This document shows positions 44,920 to 56,481 of a DNA stretch of 64,000 nucleotides, piece after piece (the first letter of the stretch is position 1; each line of letters opens with the position of its first letter). The translations under genes and the position numbers were made by a program. The stretch lies in contig JAEBUN010000014.1 in the NCBI GenBank assembly GCA_023014365.1, forward strand, positions 496,001-560,000. Direction: 5' to 3'. Under the pieces are notes generated by a model. The model did not search any database, had not been told where the DNA came from, and worked only from the letters and a program-made list of their open reading frames with translations. The DNA comes from Lepiota brunneoincarnata (Eukaryota; Basidiomycota; Agaricomycetes; Agaricales; Agaricaceae).

Positions 44920-46270
44920 TTTTTTTTTTTTTTTAATTCTGCATTTAACATGGTGCCTGGTAGCAGTCCATGCTAGTCTACCTAGTACAGAAAGACTAGA
45001 TTACAAGTCCAAAAGGGATGGGGCCAGAGGCCCCATTTAAACTATGACTACCAGTAGCTACTAAAGGTAGACAAGTGTTTGCAATAGAAGTTGGTTCCAC
45101 ACTCTTGGCTGGGGGAATTGGAGTATCCCTGGGCTGTGGTGTGAATGCAAAGGCTAATGGGTTGTCCCAAAGAAATCCCACTAAGTTTTCCAAGGTGAGT
45201 GGCACTGTAGGGGAAATGGAGCTGGTATCCTGAGTGAATTGGGGGCAGTGGAATAAAATGTGCTTGCTAGTCTCCAAAAGCTCACCACAGGCACAGGATA
45301 GATCCTCATTGGGAAAGAACCAGAGGTGATATTCACCAATGGGTGCATGTGCAGTAATACAGTGGGTGAGGCAAGAAGTGAGTGAGGGAGGATCTTTCAC
45401 AGAGAGTTTAAGCCAAGTCCCATGGTGTAGAGAGGAGGAGGAGGGCTGGAGAGGATGCTCAGACCCATTAAGGAGGTCTAGGAATTGACTACTATGGAAG
45501 GCCCTATTGGTGAAGAGAAGATGCCATTCAACTGATGCAGACTTGGCAGCCTGGGAGCGGAGGTATGCTGAAGTTGTAGGGGATGCCTCATCCAGGGGAA
45601 AGCATTGGGCATGAGCTTCATCATGTACATGGAGATGGAGAGGCCACTTCCAGCAGGATAGCACTTGGACAAAAGTAACCATAGAGCCTGCAGATGCCTC
45701 CAGCCAAGGGAAGAGAGCCCGGATAACAGCAAGTGAGTGAGCCTGTCCAGAGTGGAGAGAGGGATCCAAGACTATCCTACAAGAGTGCAAGGAGTCCGTG
45801 AAAACTACAATACAAGAAGGGACATGGGGAAGGGAAAGAGCAGAGATAATACCAGAGCAAATACCTAGAAGCTCAGAACAAGGGGAAAGAGCTCTCCCAG
45901 CAGAAACAGAGAACCTATGTACAAGAGAAGAAGAGACATAGATGAAAGCAGAAGCAGGAGCACAAAGGAGTGGGTCCATTGGGACTGCTGCATCAGTAGC
46001 CAACTAGGGTTGCTCCTCACAGTATCTAGTATAGAGCTAACCTGGTGGCAATATGCAGCCTCCTCCTCAGGCTCCAGATGACCAGAGGGTGGAGAGACAA
46101 ATGAGAACTGGTCAGAGAACAAGTCTAATATGCAGTGGCCAGGCCTAGCTTCAGCACACAAGGCCTCAAAGCATTCAGTAAACTTGGCCATGAGAGAGTC
46201 CACCTTATCAAGAGGGCTCCTAGCCCTCTTCCAGATCCCAGGAGGAAAGTCATCCAGCTGTTTGACTGAC
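44920..46270 (-). pseudogene. LINE 1: 5'-truncated non-LTR element, RNase H and C-terminal part
   Basis: Minus strand, ending in a poly(A) tail (T run at about 44921-44936). The coding frame 46003-44996 has a typical LINE RNase H: IVVFTDSLHSCRIVL (catalytic Asp), HSLAVIRALFPWLEAS, SWKWPLHLHVHDEAHA. At the C-terminus is a zinc-binding-like CACGELLETSKHILFHC. An upstream frame (46203-45865, SLMAKFTECFEALCAEA) joins by a one-base change near 46000. EN and RT are absent, so it is 5'-truncated at about 46270. Another truncated copy of the same 3' end lies at 54469-54715. Confidence 0.82.
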
Positions 46271-46515
46271 TAAACAATAGCTGAATGGTCAAGAAAGGTC
46301 AGCAGCAGCTCAACCAGGTGAACAGCAGCTGGATCACTCAAGAGATTCAAGTCATTGGACCAATAGAATATATTTATATGTATGTGGATGTGTGAAGTCA
46401 TCCAGCTGCTTGACTGACTGAATGGCAGCTGAATAGTCACAAAATGTCAGTGGCAGCTCAACCGGGTGAATGGCAACTGGAACACTCAGGAAATTCAAGT
46501 CATCAGACTAGTCTC
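46239..46515. repeat. Imperfect tandem duplication of about 160 bp
   Basis: GTCATCCAGCTG(T/C)TTGACTGACT begins both copies (46239 and 46397), each followed by AGCTCAACC(A/G)GGTGAA and ending ATTCAAGTCAT(T/C). It spans the 5' end of LINE 1 and the gap before LINE 2. Confidence 0.65.
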
Positions 46516-46539
46516 CTTGAGACTCTACATGACTCTCAG

Positions 46540-49500
46540 GATATTATCTTTCTCTAGGAGCCTCCTTGGCATCATATCCGCCAGGCCCCTTCTACCACAT
46601 CTCAGGAAGGCTCTCCAGTTATAGGCCTTCCTATCTACCCAGACTGGATCACATTAGTCTGGGATCCTAAGTCCCATGATGCCAACTCTGCTCAACACCC
46701 TAGGGTATCTGCCTATGTCCATAAATGCCTATCCTGGTGGCACCCCTCCTTCCATAGAGACCTGGTTGACCACAGAAATATTCTTTTGCTTTCCCTCTTC
46801 CCCTCCATGGGCCCAGTCCATTTGGTCAATGTCTACTCTGATGACCAGAGCTCAGCCCTCTCTATTCTAGAGAGTTGTGTATATAGTCTCCCTCTATGCC
46901 ACTATATGGGTGGGGACTTTAACATCCGGTCCTCTGATTGGGATCCCAACTTTGACTCAGTTCCTCAGGCTGCTACTTGCTTAGAGGACCTGGCATTTGA
47001 CCTTGGCCTTGCTCATTCCCTACCAGAGACCCTTGGGCCCACTCACTTTCCATGGGACCATTCCAAGTCCCCTACTGTCATTGATCTGATCTTCATTCCC
47101 TTTGGACTCACTGGCTCACTTCCATACTCCATCTTGGCTGGCCAATACAGACCCTCAGACCATGCTCCCCTAACCATCTCCCTTCCTGTTACTCCTGAGG
47201 ATCCTAGTGTTACTCAGCAGTTCTTGAAGTTTGGGTCTGAAGAGGAGGAGGCCTTTCTCACTATGATCACTAACAACTGCAGCGCCCTGGTCCCCCCTCT
47301 TCCTGGTGTGGAGGGTGAGGTTGACAGGGTGGCTAATGCCATTGGTGCTATCTTTGACAAGGCTTGGTCTACTCACTCCAAACCTCATTGACTCTGCTTT
47401 TGCTCTAAGCCTTGGTGGAATGCTGCCTGCACTGAGGCCAAGGCTCTCTTTCAGGCCTCTGGGAGTGATGAGAGTCATGCTGCCTTCCAGCGTTGTACCT
47501 GGGTAGCATGCAGGGAGTACATGGATGCTCATATCTATGAGATTGCATCTACAAATCAGAGACCTTGGGATCTTATGAAATGGACTGGCCCCAGGAATCT
47601 CCCCCCCTGGGAGGCCATGAAGTTCAATGGCCAAGCTATTCATGATGTGGATGAGCTTTTTGGTGCGCTTCACTCTTCCTTCAACTCTGCTGAGGGCTGG
47701 CCTGTAGATCTGAACATCCTCTCTCCTCTCTGGGATTACCAGCCCAGATCTTGGGCTTCTTTCACTGCCCTTGAGCTCCAGGATGCCCTGAGGGGTTGCT
47801 CCAACCACTCTGCTCCAGGTCCTGACCATATTACTTGGGCCCATCTATGCCACATTGTAGGGAATGAGACCTGCTCTTCCCTCTTTCTTTCCTTGGCCAA
47901 TGCTTGTGTCTCTTCTAGAAGGTGGCCTGAGTACTTCAAGGGCTCTAGGTCTGTTGTCATTCCCAAGCCTGGCAAGGCTGACTACTCCATCCCCAAGTCC
48001 TTCCAACCTATTGCTCTTCTTAATACACTTGGGAAGCTCTTTGAGAAGATGATTGCTACTCACATGCAATTTGATGCTGTTGGCAATGCTATCTTTCACT
48101 CCAACCAGCTTGGGGGAATCATCCAGCACTCTACTGAGGATGCAGGACTCTTTCTCACACATCTTGTCTATGCTGGGTGGGCCAAGGGTCAAGTCACTGT
48201 TGTGCTTACCTTTGATATTGCACAATTCTTTCCCAGTATCAGTCATCCAGTCCTGCTCAAGGTCATGCGCAAGATGGGCTTCTCTGCCCCTCTGATCCAT
48301 TTCTTCCAAAGCTATCTCCAAGGATGACGTACCCACTTTGTATGGGGCTCTGAGGAGTCTGAGTGGTTCCCTTTCAGTGTTGGTGTGGGACAGGGCTCTG
48401 CTGCTTCCCCTGTCTTGTCTGCTCTCACGGTATCCCCTGTTCTCTATCTATTTGATGAGGAGGCCTGCTCTAAGGGCATTGATGCTACTGCACTCTCCTA
48501 TGTAGATGATGGACTTCTGGTTGTTCAGGGTAATAGTTGGGAGTACTGCCATGAGCATCTGTGCAGGAGTTACTCTGCTATTTTCAGGATTATGACTGCT
48601 ATGGGCTTGGAGCTTGAGCATAGTAAGACTGAGGTCTTCCACTTCACCCACCAGTGGCATGATGAGCCACCTCCACTGGACCTTGGCTTTGCACCTTTTA
48701 CTGGCAACTCTCCCCTCCACTCTTGCCCTACCTGGAGATATCTGGGTTTTTGGTTTGACCAGCCAACTCTCCTTCAAGGCCCATGTGAAGTTCTACTCCA
48801 CTAAGGCTTTCACCACAGTTTGCTCCATGGGTATGCTTGGCAACTCCATCCATGGCCTCTCCTCTAACCAGAAGCACCTGCTCTACCAGTCCTGTATTCA
48901 CTTGAGACCAAAGACAATACAAGGGCCCCATGGAGGGTGCCATAAATATTCCCATGTATTCAAAATGCACTGACAAATGTACAGGCCTCACAAATGTAGT
49001 TACAGAGACAAACTATAAATCTAGATTTGTTGTTCCCATTTAGGTGGTTCATAGAGTTTATGTTGGCAAGCCACCTTTTTTTGAACAATTTGAATTGCCT
49101 CTGCAACCATCATTTATTCACCCATTGAGTTAGGACCTATGATTGAGTAAGCAGTACATGTCCATTCATTAATTTATTTTAACAATAGTGGCCAAATATA
49201 TCTGCTCTAATGAATGGGCTGAGAGAATATGCAGGGTCACTATTGTTAAAATGAATGAATCAAATATGTGGGCCTCACTTATCCAACCCTAACTAATTTA
49301 ATGGGTGAATAAATGATTTTCACAGAGGTAATTCAATTTTTCTAAAAAAAGGTGGCCCAAACACATAGACACCATGAACAACCTAAATAGGAACTATAAA
49401 TCTAGTTTTATAGTTTTTCTCTGTGACTACATATATGAAACCCATACATTCATCAGTAGAGTTTGAAGATATGGGAATGTTTATGGCACCCTCCATGGGG

Positions 49501-49782
49501 CCCTTGTATTGTCATCGGTCTCAAGTGATTGTTCCCATTATGACTTATGGGTACCAGCTCTGGTTCTTCCAGGGTGCTTGTATTAAGGCTCTGCTGGATT
49601 TGCTTAGGAAGGCCCAGCACAAGGCTGCCCCCTGGATTACTGGTGCCTTCAGAACATCCCTCTTAGGTGGTATAGAAGCTATTGCAGGTTTAACCCCTAT
49701 TCATCTTCAGCTTTGCAAGCTTGCAGACTGTGCTGCACTTCAGCTTAAAACTCTCTACCAAACCCATGCTCTCCACTCTTAC
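46540..49782 (+). pseudogene. LINE 2: endonuclease and reverse transcriptase
   Basis: An AP-type endonuclease (about 46555-47205) is marked by FLQEP (Glu), YMGGDFNIRSSDWDP (Asp/Asn), TVIDLIFIP and SDHAPLTI (catalytic His). RT (47521-48804): DALRGCSNHSAPGPDHI, VVIPKPGKADYSIPKSFQPI, LTFDIAQFFPSISH (Asp), GVGQGSAASPVLSAL and SYVDDGLLVV (YVDD). A thumb-type end (KAQHKAAPWITGAFRTS, about 49600-49655) lies past an inserted MITE. TGA at 48325 and frame changes near 47390 and 48770 inactivate it. It ends near 49782 against an LTR fragment, so its own RNase H is missing. Confidence 0.87.
48899..49527. mobile_element. CACTA-like MITE inserted in the LINE 2 RT
   Basis: 629 bp. TIRs begin CACTTGAGACC and are well conserved for about 60 bp, with weaker inverted similarity to about 200 bp. 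The 3-bp duplication ATT (48896-48898, 49528-49530) is precise: deleting the element and one ATT restores the LINE coding sequence. A 3-bp TSD and CACT- ends fit the CACTA/EnSpm (CMC) group. No coding capacity. Confidence 0.8.
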
Positions 49783-50051
49783 AGGCACTGTGGAATATTT
49801 TAGAAGGCTTGGCAGCATTTCTACCTTGCCCTGGGTTATGGGTTTTTCTCTGATTGACAAATGGCAATCCAGCCAGACATGTTCCACATGCAGCTGCATT
49901 ATTCTGCATCCACACAAGCACATTAAGTCTCCAGATCAATTATGATTGGATGTATAGCAAATAGGCATTCCCTTGATCCCATGGTCCAGTCATCATTATT
50001 GGGCTTGTTATTAGCATTGTACGCCTGCTACAGCTGCTAGGTACATTCTCT
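49783..50051 (-). repeat. Fragment of a family-H LTR
   Basis: Matches the middle of the H LTR (compare 23766-24170): TTACAGGCACTGT, CCTTGCCCTGGGTTATGGG, GATTGACAAATGG. It is cut on the left by LINE 2 and on the right by the start of the Mutator-like element. Confidence 0.78.
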
Positions 50052-50235
50052 CGGGCCTTAAGAATTTGCCACATGTGGTACTGCACACTGCTGTCACCCT
50101 ACCACACATTACCACCATGCTACTGTGACATTGCTGCCACCTTGCTGTGACAGATCTGTCACTTTACTGCACATTACCACACATTACCGCCACATTACTG
50201 TGACATTGCTGTTATTGAGCCTTGAGCATATTCCA

Positions 50236-50570
50236 ATATATGTTGATAGGTATCTTGGACCATAATCAATTTATCACATGATAACTCTCATAAATCATTT
50301 TTATTTCCAAGCTCCAGATATATATTGATGGGTACCTTGAACCATAATTTATTTATTACACAATAACTCTCATAAATCATTTTTAATTCTGAACTTTAGG
50401 TAATATATGTTGATGGGTACCTTGGACCATAATTAATTTATTACATGATAACTCTCATGCATGATTTCTACTTCCAAGCTCTAGATATATGCCGACAGGT
50501 ACCTTAAACTATAATTAATTAATTGCATGATAGCTCTCATATGATTTTTGATTCTAAACTTCAGATAATA
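50236..50570. repeat. Four tandem units of about 83 bp
   Basis: Each unit starts ATATAT(G/A)TTGAT(A/G)GGTA(C/T)CTTG or a close variant and ends near TTCCAAGCTC(C/T)AG or its variant. Units start near 50236, 50318, 50403 and 50484. A further degenerate unit lies near 50765-50860, after the MITE. One or two related units occur in the MITE at 26132-28502. Confidence 0.75.
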
Positions 50571-50573
50571 CTG

Positions 50574-50765
50574 TGGTAGGTTGGTAGGTCAGGTGGGCAA
50601 CAAGCTCAGACAGTCACATCAGTCACTGTGTTCCCACCAGCAAATACTCAAACTCCAATGTTGATACATCATTCTACCATAATATATATAATAATTGGGC
50701 CAGTATAGAGTGAGATAGAAGTGTTTGTCTGAGCTTATCACCCATCTGACCTACCAACCAATGAC
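50574..50765. mobile_element. Short MITE with 32-bp inverted ends
   Basis: Inverted repeats at 50581-50612 (TTGGTAGGTCAGGTGGG...) and 50726-50757, differing at about four positions. It splits the tandem array. The target duplication was not resolved, so the outer limits are approximate. Confidence 0.6.
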
Positions 50766-50914
50766 AGTATATGCTGATGTGTACCATTATTTATTTATTT
50801 GAAAAATAAATCTCATAAGATATTTTTAATTCCAAACTTTAGGTAATATATTTATATAGGTATTTTTCATAAAATCAATTATTATGGTACATATAAGCAA
50901 AATATTACATAAAA

Positions 50915-51005
50915 TAACACCATGGTGTAACAGTTAGTGTTTCAAGCTCTGTACAAATGTGGTATTTCCATTTTTGAGGTTGAGGGTTCAAATCCTGCTC
51001 ACATT
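50915..51005 (+). ncRNA. tRNA-derived SINE-like sequence or degenerate tRNA
   Basis: Has a pol III A box TGGTGTAACAG (50923-50933) and B box GGTTCAAATCC (50985-50995) at the expected spacing. The acceptor arm does not pair well, so it is more likely a SINE head or relic than a functional tRNA. Confidence 0.4.
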
Positions 51006-51359
51006 TCAATACATGCAAGATCAATATTTCATCATTCTCAAACCAATGTCTGCTCTTTCAATATATTTAAGATCCGCATCCCATGTTTTCTGCTACTCTT
51101 GGGATATCGTACAATGAGGATATGACTCATAGTTAGAAGTATAAAACACCATTGGTACACCAATAAATATTCCAACATCCCCCCTATGTGGTTTTACTTC
51201 TCCACTGCTCTCTAACTCTACCTTGAGTTCCTACTTCTCATTCCAAACCTCAACTATCTGTACCAGGCATAAATTTCCCCATGGTTTTTGTAAGTCAGAA
51301 TTAAACTTGTATGAAGTCATGATACTAAATTATAGCAGGGATTCTTTAAGCACTGTGCA

Positions 51360-54300
51360 AAGTACTTCTTTGAGTCAGAACAAGATGTCCCTCCACCTCT
51401 ACCTCCCAAATCTCCATGGATGGCCCCCCAACCAATTCCATCCATACAACAGCTTCATCCAACCTCATGTTTGTTATGTTACTTTAATTTAAAAGCTAAC
51501 TTACACAAACTTACTTGTTACAGAAACAACCGACATACAAGTTCTTATTCAAGCACTTCAATCAGTATTATTGCCTCAGCCAGGATCTATGCCCCCCCAT
51601 TCACAGGTCAACCATGGCCCCACCCATCCTATTACTATCCCTGGACTTCCTCTACTCCCTCAATTCTCCCTTGAAACAAAACCTGTGACTCAACCACCTT
51701 CACATATTCCTTATCATTTTATCACTCCCTCTATTCCATCAACTTCACATATTATATCTGGACCCTCCCCTTCTATAAATTCCTCTCTTCCAGCCAATCC
51801 ATCCACCACACTTGCCAGCCTTGGACAGTTAGTTCAGCCTCCTCTCCCACAACAGCCAATGGAAGGATTGAAGGAGACTAGGAAGTCATGGCCATACTTT
51901 CCTGTTGGAGCTTTTGAACAGAACTTTACACCTGATGAACTCATCAAAGGCAAGTGACCACTGATTCATTGGGCATTTGAGGTCAAGGGTGGTTGTACCC
52001 ATAACAATGGTTGGGATAAAGCTCCTGAATGGCAAAAAGGGTTCAAGTCAATGTGAGAATGTCTAGGCATTTTTCAATGCATTGACCCTAATTGCAATAT
52101 GCTTATATGGCCAAAAACTACCAAAGCCAGCCACCAAAAACAGTCTGAAGAAGGTTGCAATTGTGGGAAAGAAGTCTTTTGGATGCAATGTGATGTTTGG
52201 TCCACAGTGTATACTTGGCAAGGGGGAAAGTACTTCATACAGGAGGGTATTCATAATCATCCTCATCCCCCTGCTAACATCCATCTAGATGCTGATGAAG
52301 AGGCTAAATTTGATCAGATAGTCCTAGACCATCCAAAAATGGGACCATCTGCTTTACAATTTGGTATCAGAAGCTTGAATGGACCTGGACAATTGGTCAA
52401 TGTCATCTCACCTGCACTTCACAACTGAGGACAAGTAACCTATGAATGAAATTGTGTTATCAAGCAGCATACACCCCCAGACCCTTGCCCATTCTTCACT
52501 AGCTTCAAGGAATTTGCACAAGAGCACCCAAATTTCATCAAAACTTCACGATTTGGACTAGAAAATATCATATGCTTTCAGTCCCCCTTCATGGCTTCTC
52601 AGGCTCTCTACTGGTATGATGAATCTGATGAGAATATTGGTGGTGGAATGGTTGCTGATGCTGCTCATGGATTCTGGGCAGACAGTGGCTGGGCCCTGAT
52701 GATGTCCTCTATCTATTCCCCAGTCCTTCAAAAATGGATTCCAATTCTGATGTCTTTCATGGATGGTGGCTTGGCTGAGTACTACAGGCTACATTTCCTC
52801 AGCACTTTCCAAACCATCATTGCCCAAGCCACTCTCCACAAAATTCCTGTTCAAGATAAAATGTTTGCAATGGTATAGCTTCATCTTCATCAGATCATTT
52901 TAGAATCTAATATCCTGCAGGTTATGGACTTCAGTGATGCTCAAAGAGAAGGCTACATTGAAGCCTTTGTTGAAATCTGCTTAGCCAACCAAGATCCCTG
53001 GACAGGAGAAGAGCTTAGGCTAGCTGCAGAGAAAATAATCTGAGGATGTGGCAAGCATTATAGATGAGGAGTTACCTGAGTATCAAGAATTAGTGGAGTT
53101 GTCCCTATTCACCAGAGGGAGGAGTTTGTTGCTGAAGCACTCAAACTAACCAAAATCAAGTCCATGGAGGAGTTTCAGAAGACAGTAGAGTGGTTACTTA
53201 CAGAGTTCCCTGGTGTTGCAGATTGGTTGTTATGGTGGCTTCAACATAGCAAGATGATATTTCCTGTCTTTGTGACAATGGACCTGGAGCTATGGCAGGT
53301 TCTACCAACAACTACCAATGCTCAAGAATCCCTACACTTCCAGCTCTATGCTGCAGCTGGCCGGAACCAACAATTCTTCAAGGGCATCTGATCACTTTAC
53401 CATTGGGCCATTAGGTTTGAGGATAACTACAAGAGCAAACAAAGTAAGTTCAAACTTGGTTAATAAGATTAATTGTTGACTGGTTCCAGTGGAGGTACCA
53501 CTACACTATGGCAAGGCTAACAAGTGGAAGAAGGATCAAGCCAAGCTTGATATACTTGGGATGTCACCTTCCAAACGTAAATCATGGCACCACAAATCCA
53601 AATCACTGAGCAAGAAATTTGTTAACGATGGCTGTGCTCCCAATACAGCAAAAAAGCTTATACCCAAGAATTCTAGTAGCCCTCAGAAAAAAATCAAGAC
53701 CATAGCAGCAATTGGGAATGTTTTGGGATCAGCCTGCTATCAGTGGAAAGAAAACTCCTGTTGGCTGGATACCTCTCTTCAGCTACTCTACATTTCAATT
53801 TCTACCACAATTCCTGAATTTGCAGAGGTTATCAGTACCATGGATACCAACTCCCCAATATTCAAGATCTTCAACCACTTTTTACAACAGTCTCAATCCA
53901 ATGGAGATTCTTCCTGGCTTTCAAATGAACAGGACTCAGTGCGACACCAACTCTGTTTACAAAAGATTATTCAGGAAGAGTTTGGTTTCCATTCTCTTTT
54001 TGTAAGTATCTACTAGCCCATCCTTCAATTCATGCTGACATATATGCAGGGATGGCTTTGGAAGGGACTTAAGATGGATGCTAGCCAAGGATGTTTCAAG
54101 GACTCCATCATTCCCCTTGCATACTTTGCTCCTTTGACTGTGCAATTTTGTGCATGTGATGGTGATCAGTCTACTCAAGGAAGTCATCTGGAGCTCCATA
54201 CTGCCCTTTTCTCTCAGACAGATATCCTCATCTCTGCTTGGGACCATGCCCACTTCGAAGGGAACCTAGTGAACTGGTTCAAACAATTCATGACAATGGA

Positions 54301-54477
54301 ACAAGAGTCTACAACTAATGGTGCTTCCTGCTGGCGACAATCTCAGGGAACTCTGCTCTGCACTGGTGAACAGACTGATATTACCCATCTTGTGGTCAGT
54401 CTGCCAATTGTTCTTGTAATTGAATTATCACCTGGGCAAAATGGGACTCAACTGGACTGGGATATCCCTTTTTTTTT
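51360..54477 (+). pseudogene. Mutator-like transposase fused to a USP-type cysteine peptidase
   Basis: A Pro-rich N-terminus with an intron (about 51467-51522) leads to a conserved start region (SWPYFPVGAFEQNFTPDELI, about 51886-51945). Then comes a GCM/FLYWCH-like zinc segment (CNCGKEVFWMQCDV ... FIQEGIHNHPHPP, about 52157-52270). The Mutator DDE core follows: MVADAAHGFW (Asp, about 52650-52680), VMDFSDAQREGYIEAF (Asp, about 52922-52970) and NAQESLHFQLYAAAG (Glu, about 53318-53360). After an intron (GTAAGT, about 53441), the C-terminal domain begins: ENSCWLDTSLQLLY (53746-53790) matches the Cys box of ubiquitin-specific proteases. It continues after another intron (54003-54050) to LSPGQNGTQLDWDIPF. 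Several TGA/TAG stops make this copy defective. The architecture recalls multi-copy Agaricomycete proteins; that is recall, not a search. Confidence 0.75.
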
Positions 54478-54715
54478 TTAAAAAAAAATTCTGCATTTAA
54501 CATGGTGCCTGGTAGCAGTCCACGCTAGTCTACCTAGTACAGAGAGACTAGATTACAAGTTCAAAAGGGATGGGGCCAGAGGCCCCATTTAAACTATGAC
54601 TACCAGTAGCTACTAAAGGTAGACAAGTGTTTGCAATAGAAGTTGGTTCCACACTCCTGGCTGGGGAAGGCATGGCTGAGGGAATTGGAGTATTCCTGGG
54701 CTGTGGTGTGAATGC
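54469..54715 (-). repeat. 5'-truncated LINE 3' end
   Basis: Minus-strand copy of the last 240 bp of LINE 1 (compare 44930-45170), with a poly(A) tail (T run at 54469-54479). It is cut at 54715 by the LTR of H. Confidence 0.85.
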
Positions 54716-55817
54716 TGAAAAGGTGGAAATGTTCATGGATTTTAATATAGATAAAGGGCTTGTTCTCACTAAGCTTAGTCAAAATTTGATAAGCTTAAGT
54801 TAATACACGTAGTATGAGATAGATAATGAACAGTTTCATCTTTTAGGGTGTTCTGGGGGTGCGTTCTGACAGCAAAATTCAAGAGGATAGTGTTTTTAGA
54901 GGTTAACAAACAGCCGTTGAAGTTATCTTAGCTGTATGGTGCAACAGTGAAAGGACAATCCCTGTCAATTCAAAGCACGGGGTCTCTAGTCTCTGGTCTC
55001 TGGTCTCTGAACTCTGTTCTCTGTCTCTGTCTCTGTCTCTAGCACTCTGGAACTCTAAACTCTGGACTCTGTTCTCTATCTCTGTCTCTGGGTTGGTCGA
55101 TGACTGAAGAAATCACACTTAACGATGCACACTAAGTAGTCCTCTGAAACTGTTCTTGATCACAGCTTGCAGACTTGCATGTGGAAGTGGGGGTGAGACC
55201 TCTTGCTTCTCCATGAACAAGCGCAACCATATTTATATTGTTTAGATACATACAAGAGATAGTAAATATGAAATAGAAAACAATAAGCTTAATTGTTACA
55301 GGTACTGCAGAATATTTTGGAAGGTTCAGTAGCATTTCTACCTTGCCCTGGGTTATGGGTTTTTCTCTGATTGACAAATGGCAATCCAGCCAGATGTGTT
55401 CTGTGCTTGTCTGCATTATTCTGCATCCATGCGAGCGCGTTAAGCCTTCAGATCAATTATGATTGGAATGTATGGCATATGGACAATCCCTTGATCCATC
55501 GTAATTAATCTCAGTCAGGCAATATGCCAAGGTGCTGGGACCCACAAAGCACTTCTTAATTATGAGTCTTTGATATGTCTAGGGTTTTGGGCATCGGGTG
55601 TCACCTCCCAAATGTTGGACATTCCATTCCATGATCTGGTCATCATTATTGGGCTCACTATGGGCGTAATACCCCCTGCAACAGCCACTATGTACATTCT
55701 TTAGGTTCCAACAAATCCAAGTTCATCAGAAAACTGCTTGTAAGGTCCCTTGATGCGACCAGAGTATACATATTTGATAGGCTATGTAGAGTCCGGAATC
55801 CCTTCGGAGAGTGTCAG
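54716..55817 (-). repeat. H 3' LTR (left)
   Basis: Matches solo LTR 23201 for its first 1.1 kb, including GGTCTCT/TCTGTC microsatellites (about 54975-55095) and three TAAGCTTA sites. The last 0.2 kb of the 1284-bp solo copy is not seen here, so the true LTR end at about 55817 is uncertain. Confidence 0.7.
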
Positions 55818-55829
55818 ACAACTCTGACT

Positions 55830-56120
55830 GTACAGACAAACCACATTACTTACAAGGCTTTGGTGTTTCACCACTGTCGGGTGGTTTCTCAGTTCGTCCA
55901 GGAAATGCAAGCTACCAGGATGGCCTTGGAAGGTAATGACATGGTGTTCATTGAGATGGGGATGGCTGACTCCATTGAAGATGTTGAGGCATTCTTTGAG
56001 TTTGCCAACAACTTTCCAGGAGTCCCAACATACAAAGAATTTGAAGAGCTCAAATCACTTCTCTTCCTTGCTTTCCTGATGACTCAGGATCCAGAGTCTA
56101 TCTTGGAGGACCGAAACTAG
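55830..56120 (+). CDS. 3' exon of an unidentified gene, antisense inside H
   Basis: After a possible acceptor (TTACAAG, about 55856) a frame runs ALVFHHCRVVSQFVQEMQ ... FIEMGMADSIEDVEAFFEFA ... DPESILEDRN and ends in TAG at 56118. It is acidic and helical. No stop or frameshift, unlike the surrounding gag-pol. The family is not recognised and upstream exons were not found. Confidence 0.4.
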   Translation, partial: VQTNHITYKALVFHHCRVVSQFVQEMQATRMALEGNDMVFIEMGMADSIEDVEAFFEFANNFPGVPTYKEFEELKSLLFLAFLMTQDPESILEDRN

Positions 56121-56481
56121 CCGCTCCCCTTTTATACCTTTATCTCTTGAATGTAACATCCTATTTTGTCCTGTAGATACATTCACAATTAAAGATTCTT
56201 GTCTCTTGGTATCTTTTTGAGTTAAGCTTGAGGCCCTTCTGAAGACCCTGAGCTAAGCTAAGGCTTCCAGCTGCTTAGATGCTCATCTGCTCCAGTTTAC
56301 TTACAAGCCCAAACCAGCCTGTCCACAATGTTCGAAAAAGCTCTTCGCAAAAAAGCTTGTGTCAAACTGTCAAACTGAAGTGCCCCTTGGGACCCATCTC
56401 CCCCTAGCCAAATTGAAATTGGTGCCCTCACCGTTCCATCAGAATCCCTGTGCACACTGATAACCGTGAGACCCTGGCGAC

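Larger units (their letters stand above)
50052..54468 (+). mobile_element. Mutator-like element with transposase-USP gene (right end missing)
   Basis: The left end CGGGCCTTAAGAATTTGCC resembles that of the MITE at 26132. It is followed by GTGACA/ACCACA-rich subterminal sequence, a tandem array (50236-50570), a small MITE, a SINE-like sequence and the transposase gene. The right end is not reached because LINE and H sequences are inserted at 54469. Confidence 0.65.

Noticed and set aside
47170..48336. Long minus-strand frames over LINE 2
   Set aside because: Antisense of the endonuclease-RT domain, which has all expected motifs.
49690..49945. Reading frames on both strands at the end of LINE 2
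   Set aside because: They run from LINE into the fragment of the H LTR and recur wherever that LTR occurs (23761, 55132, 63594); not genes.
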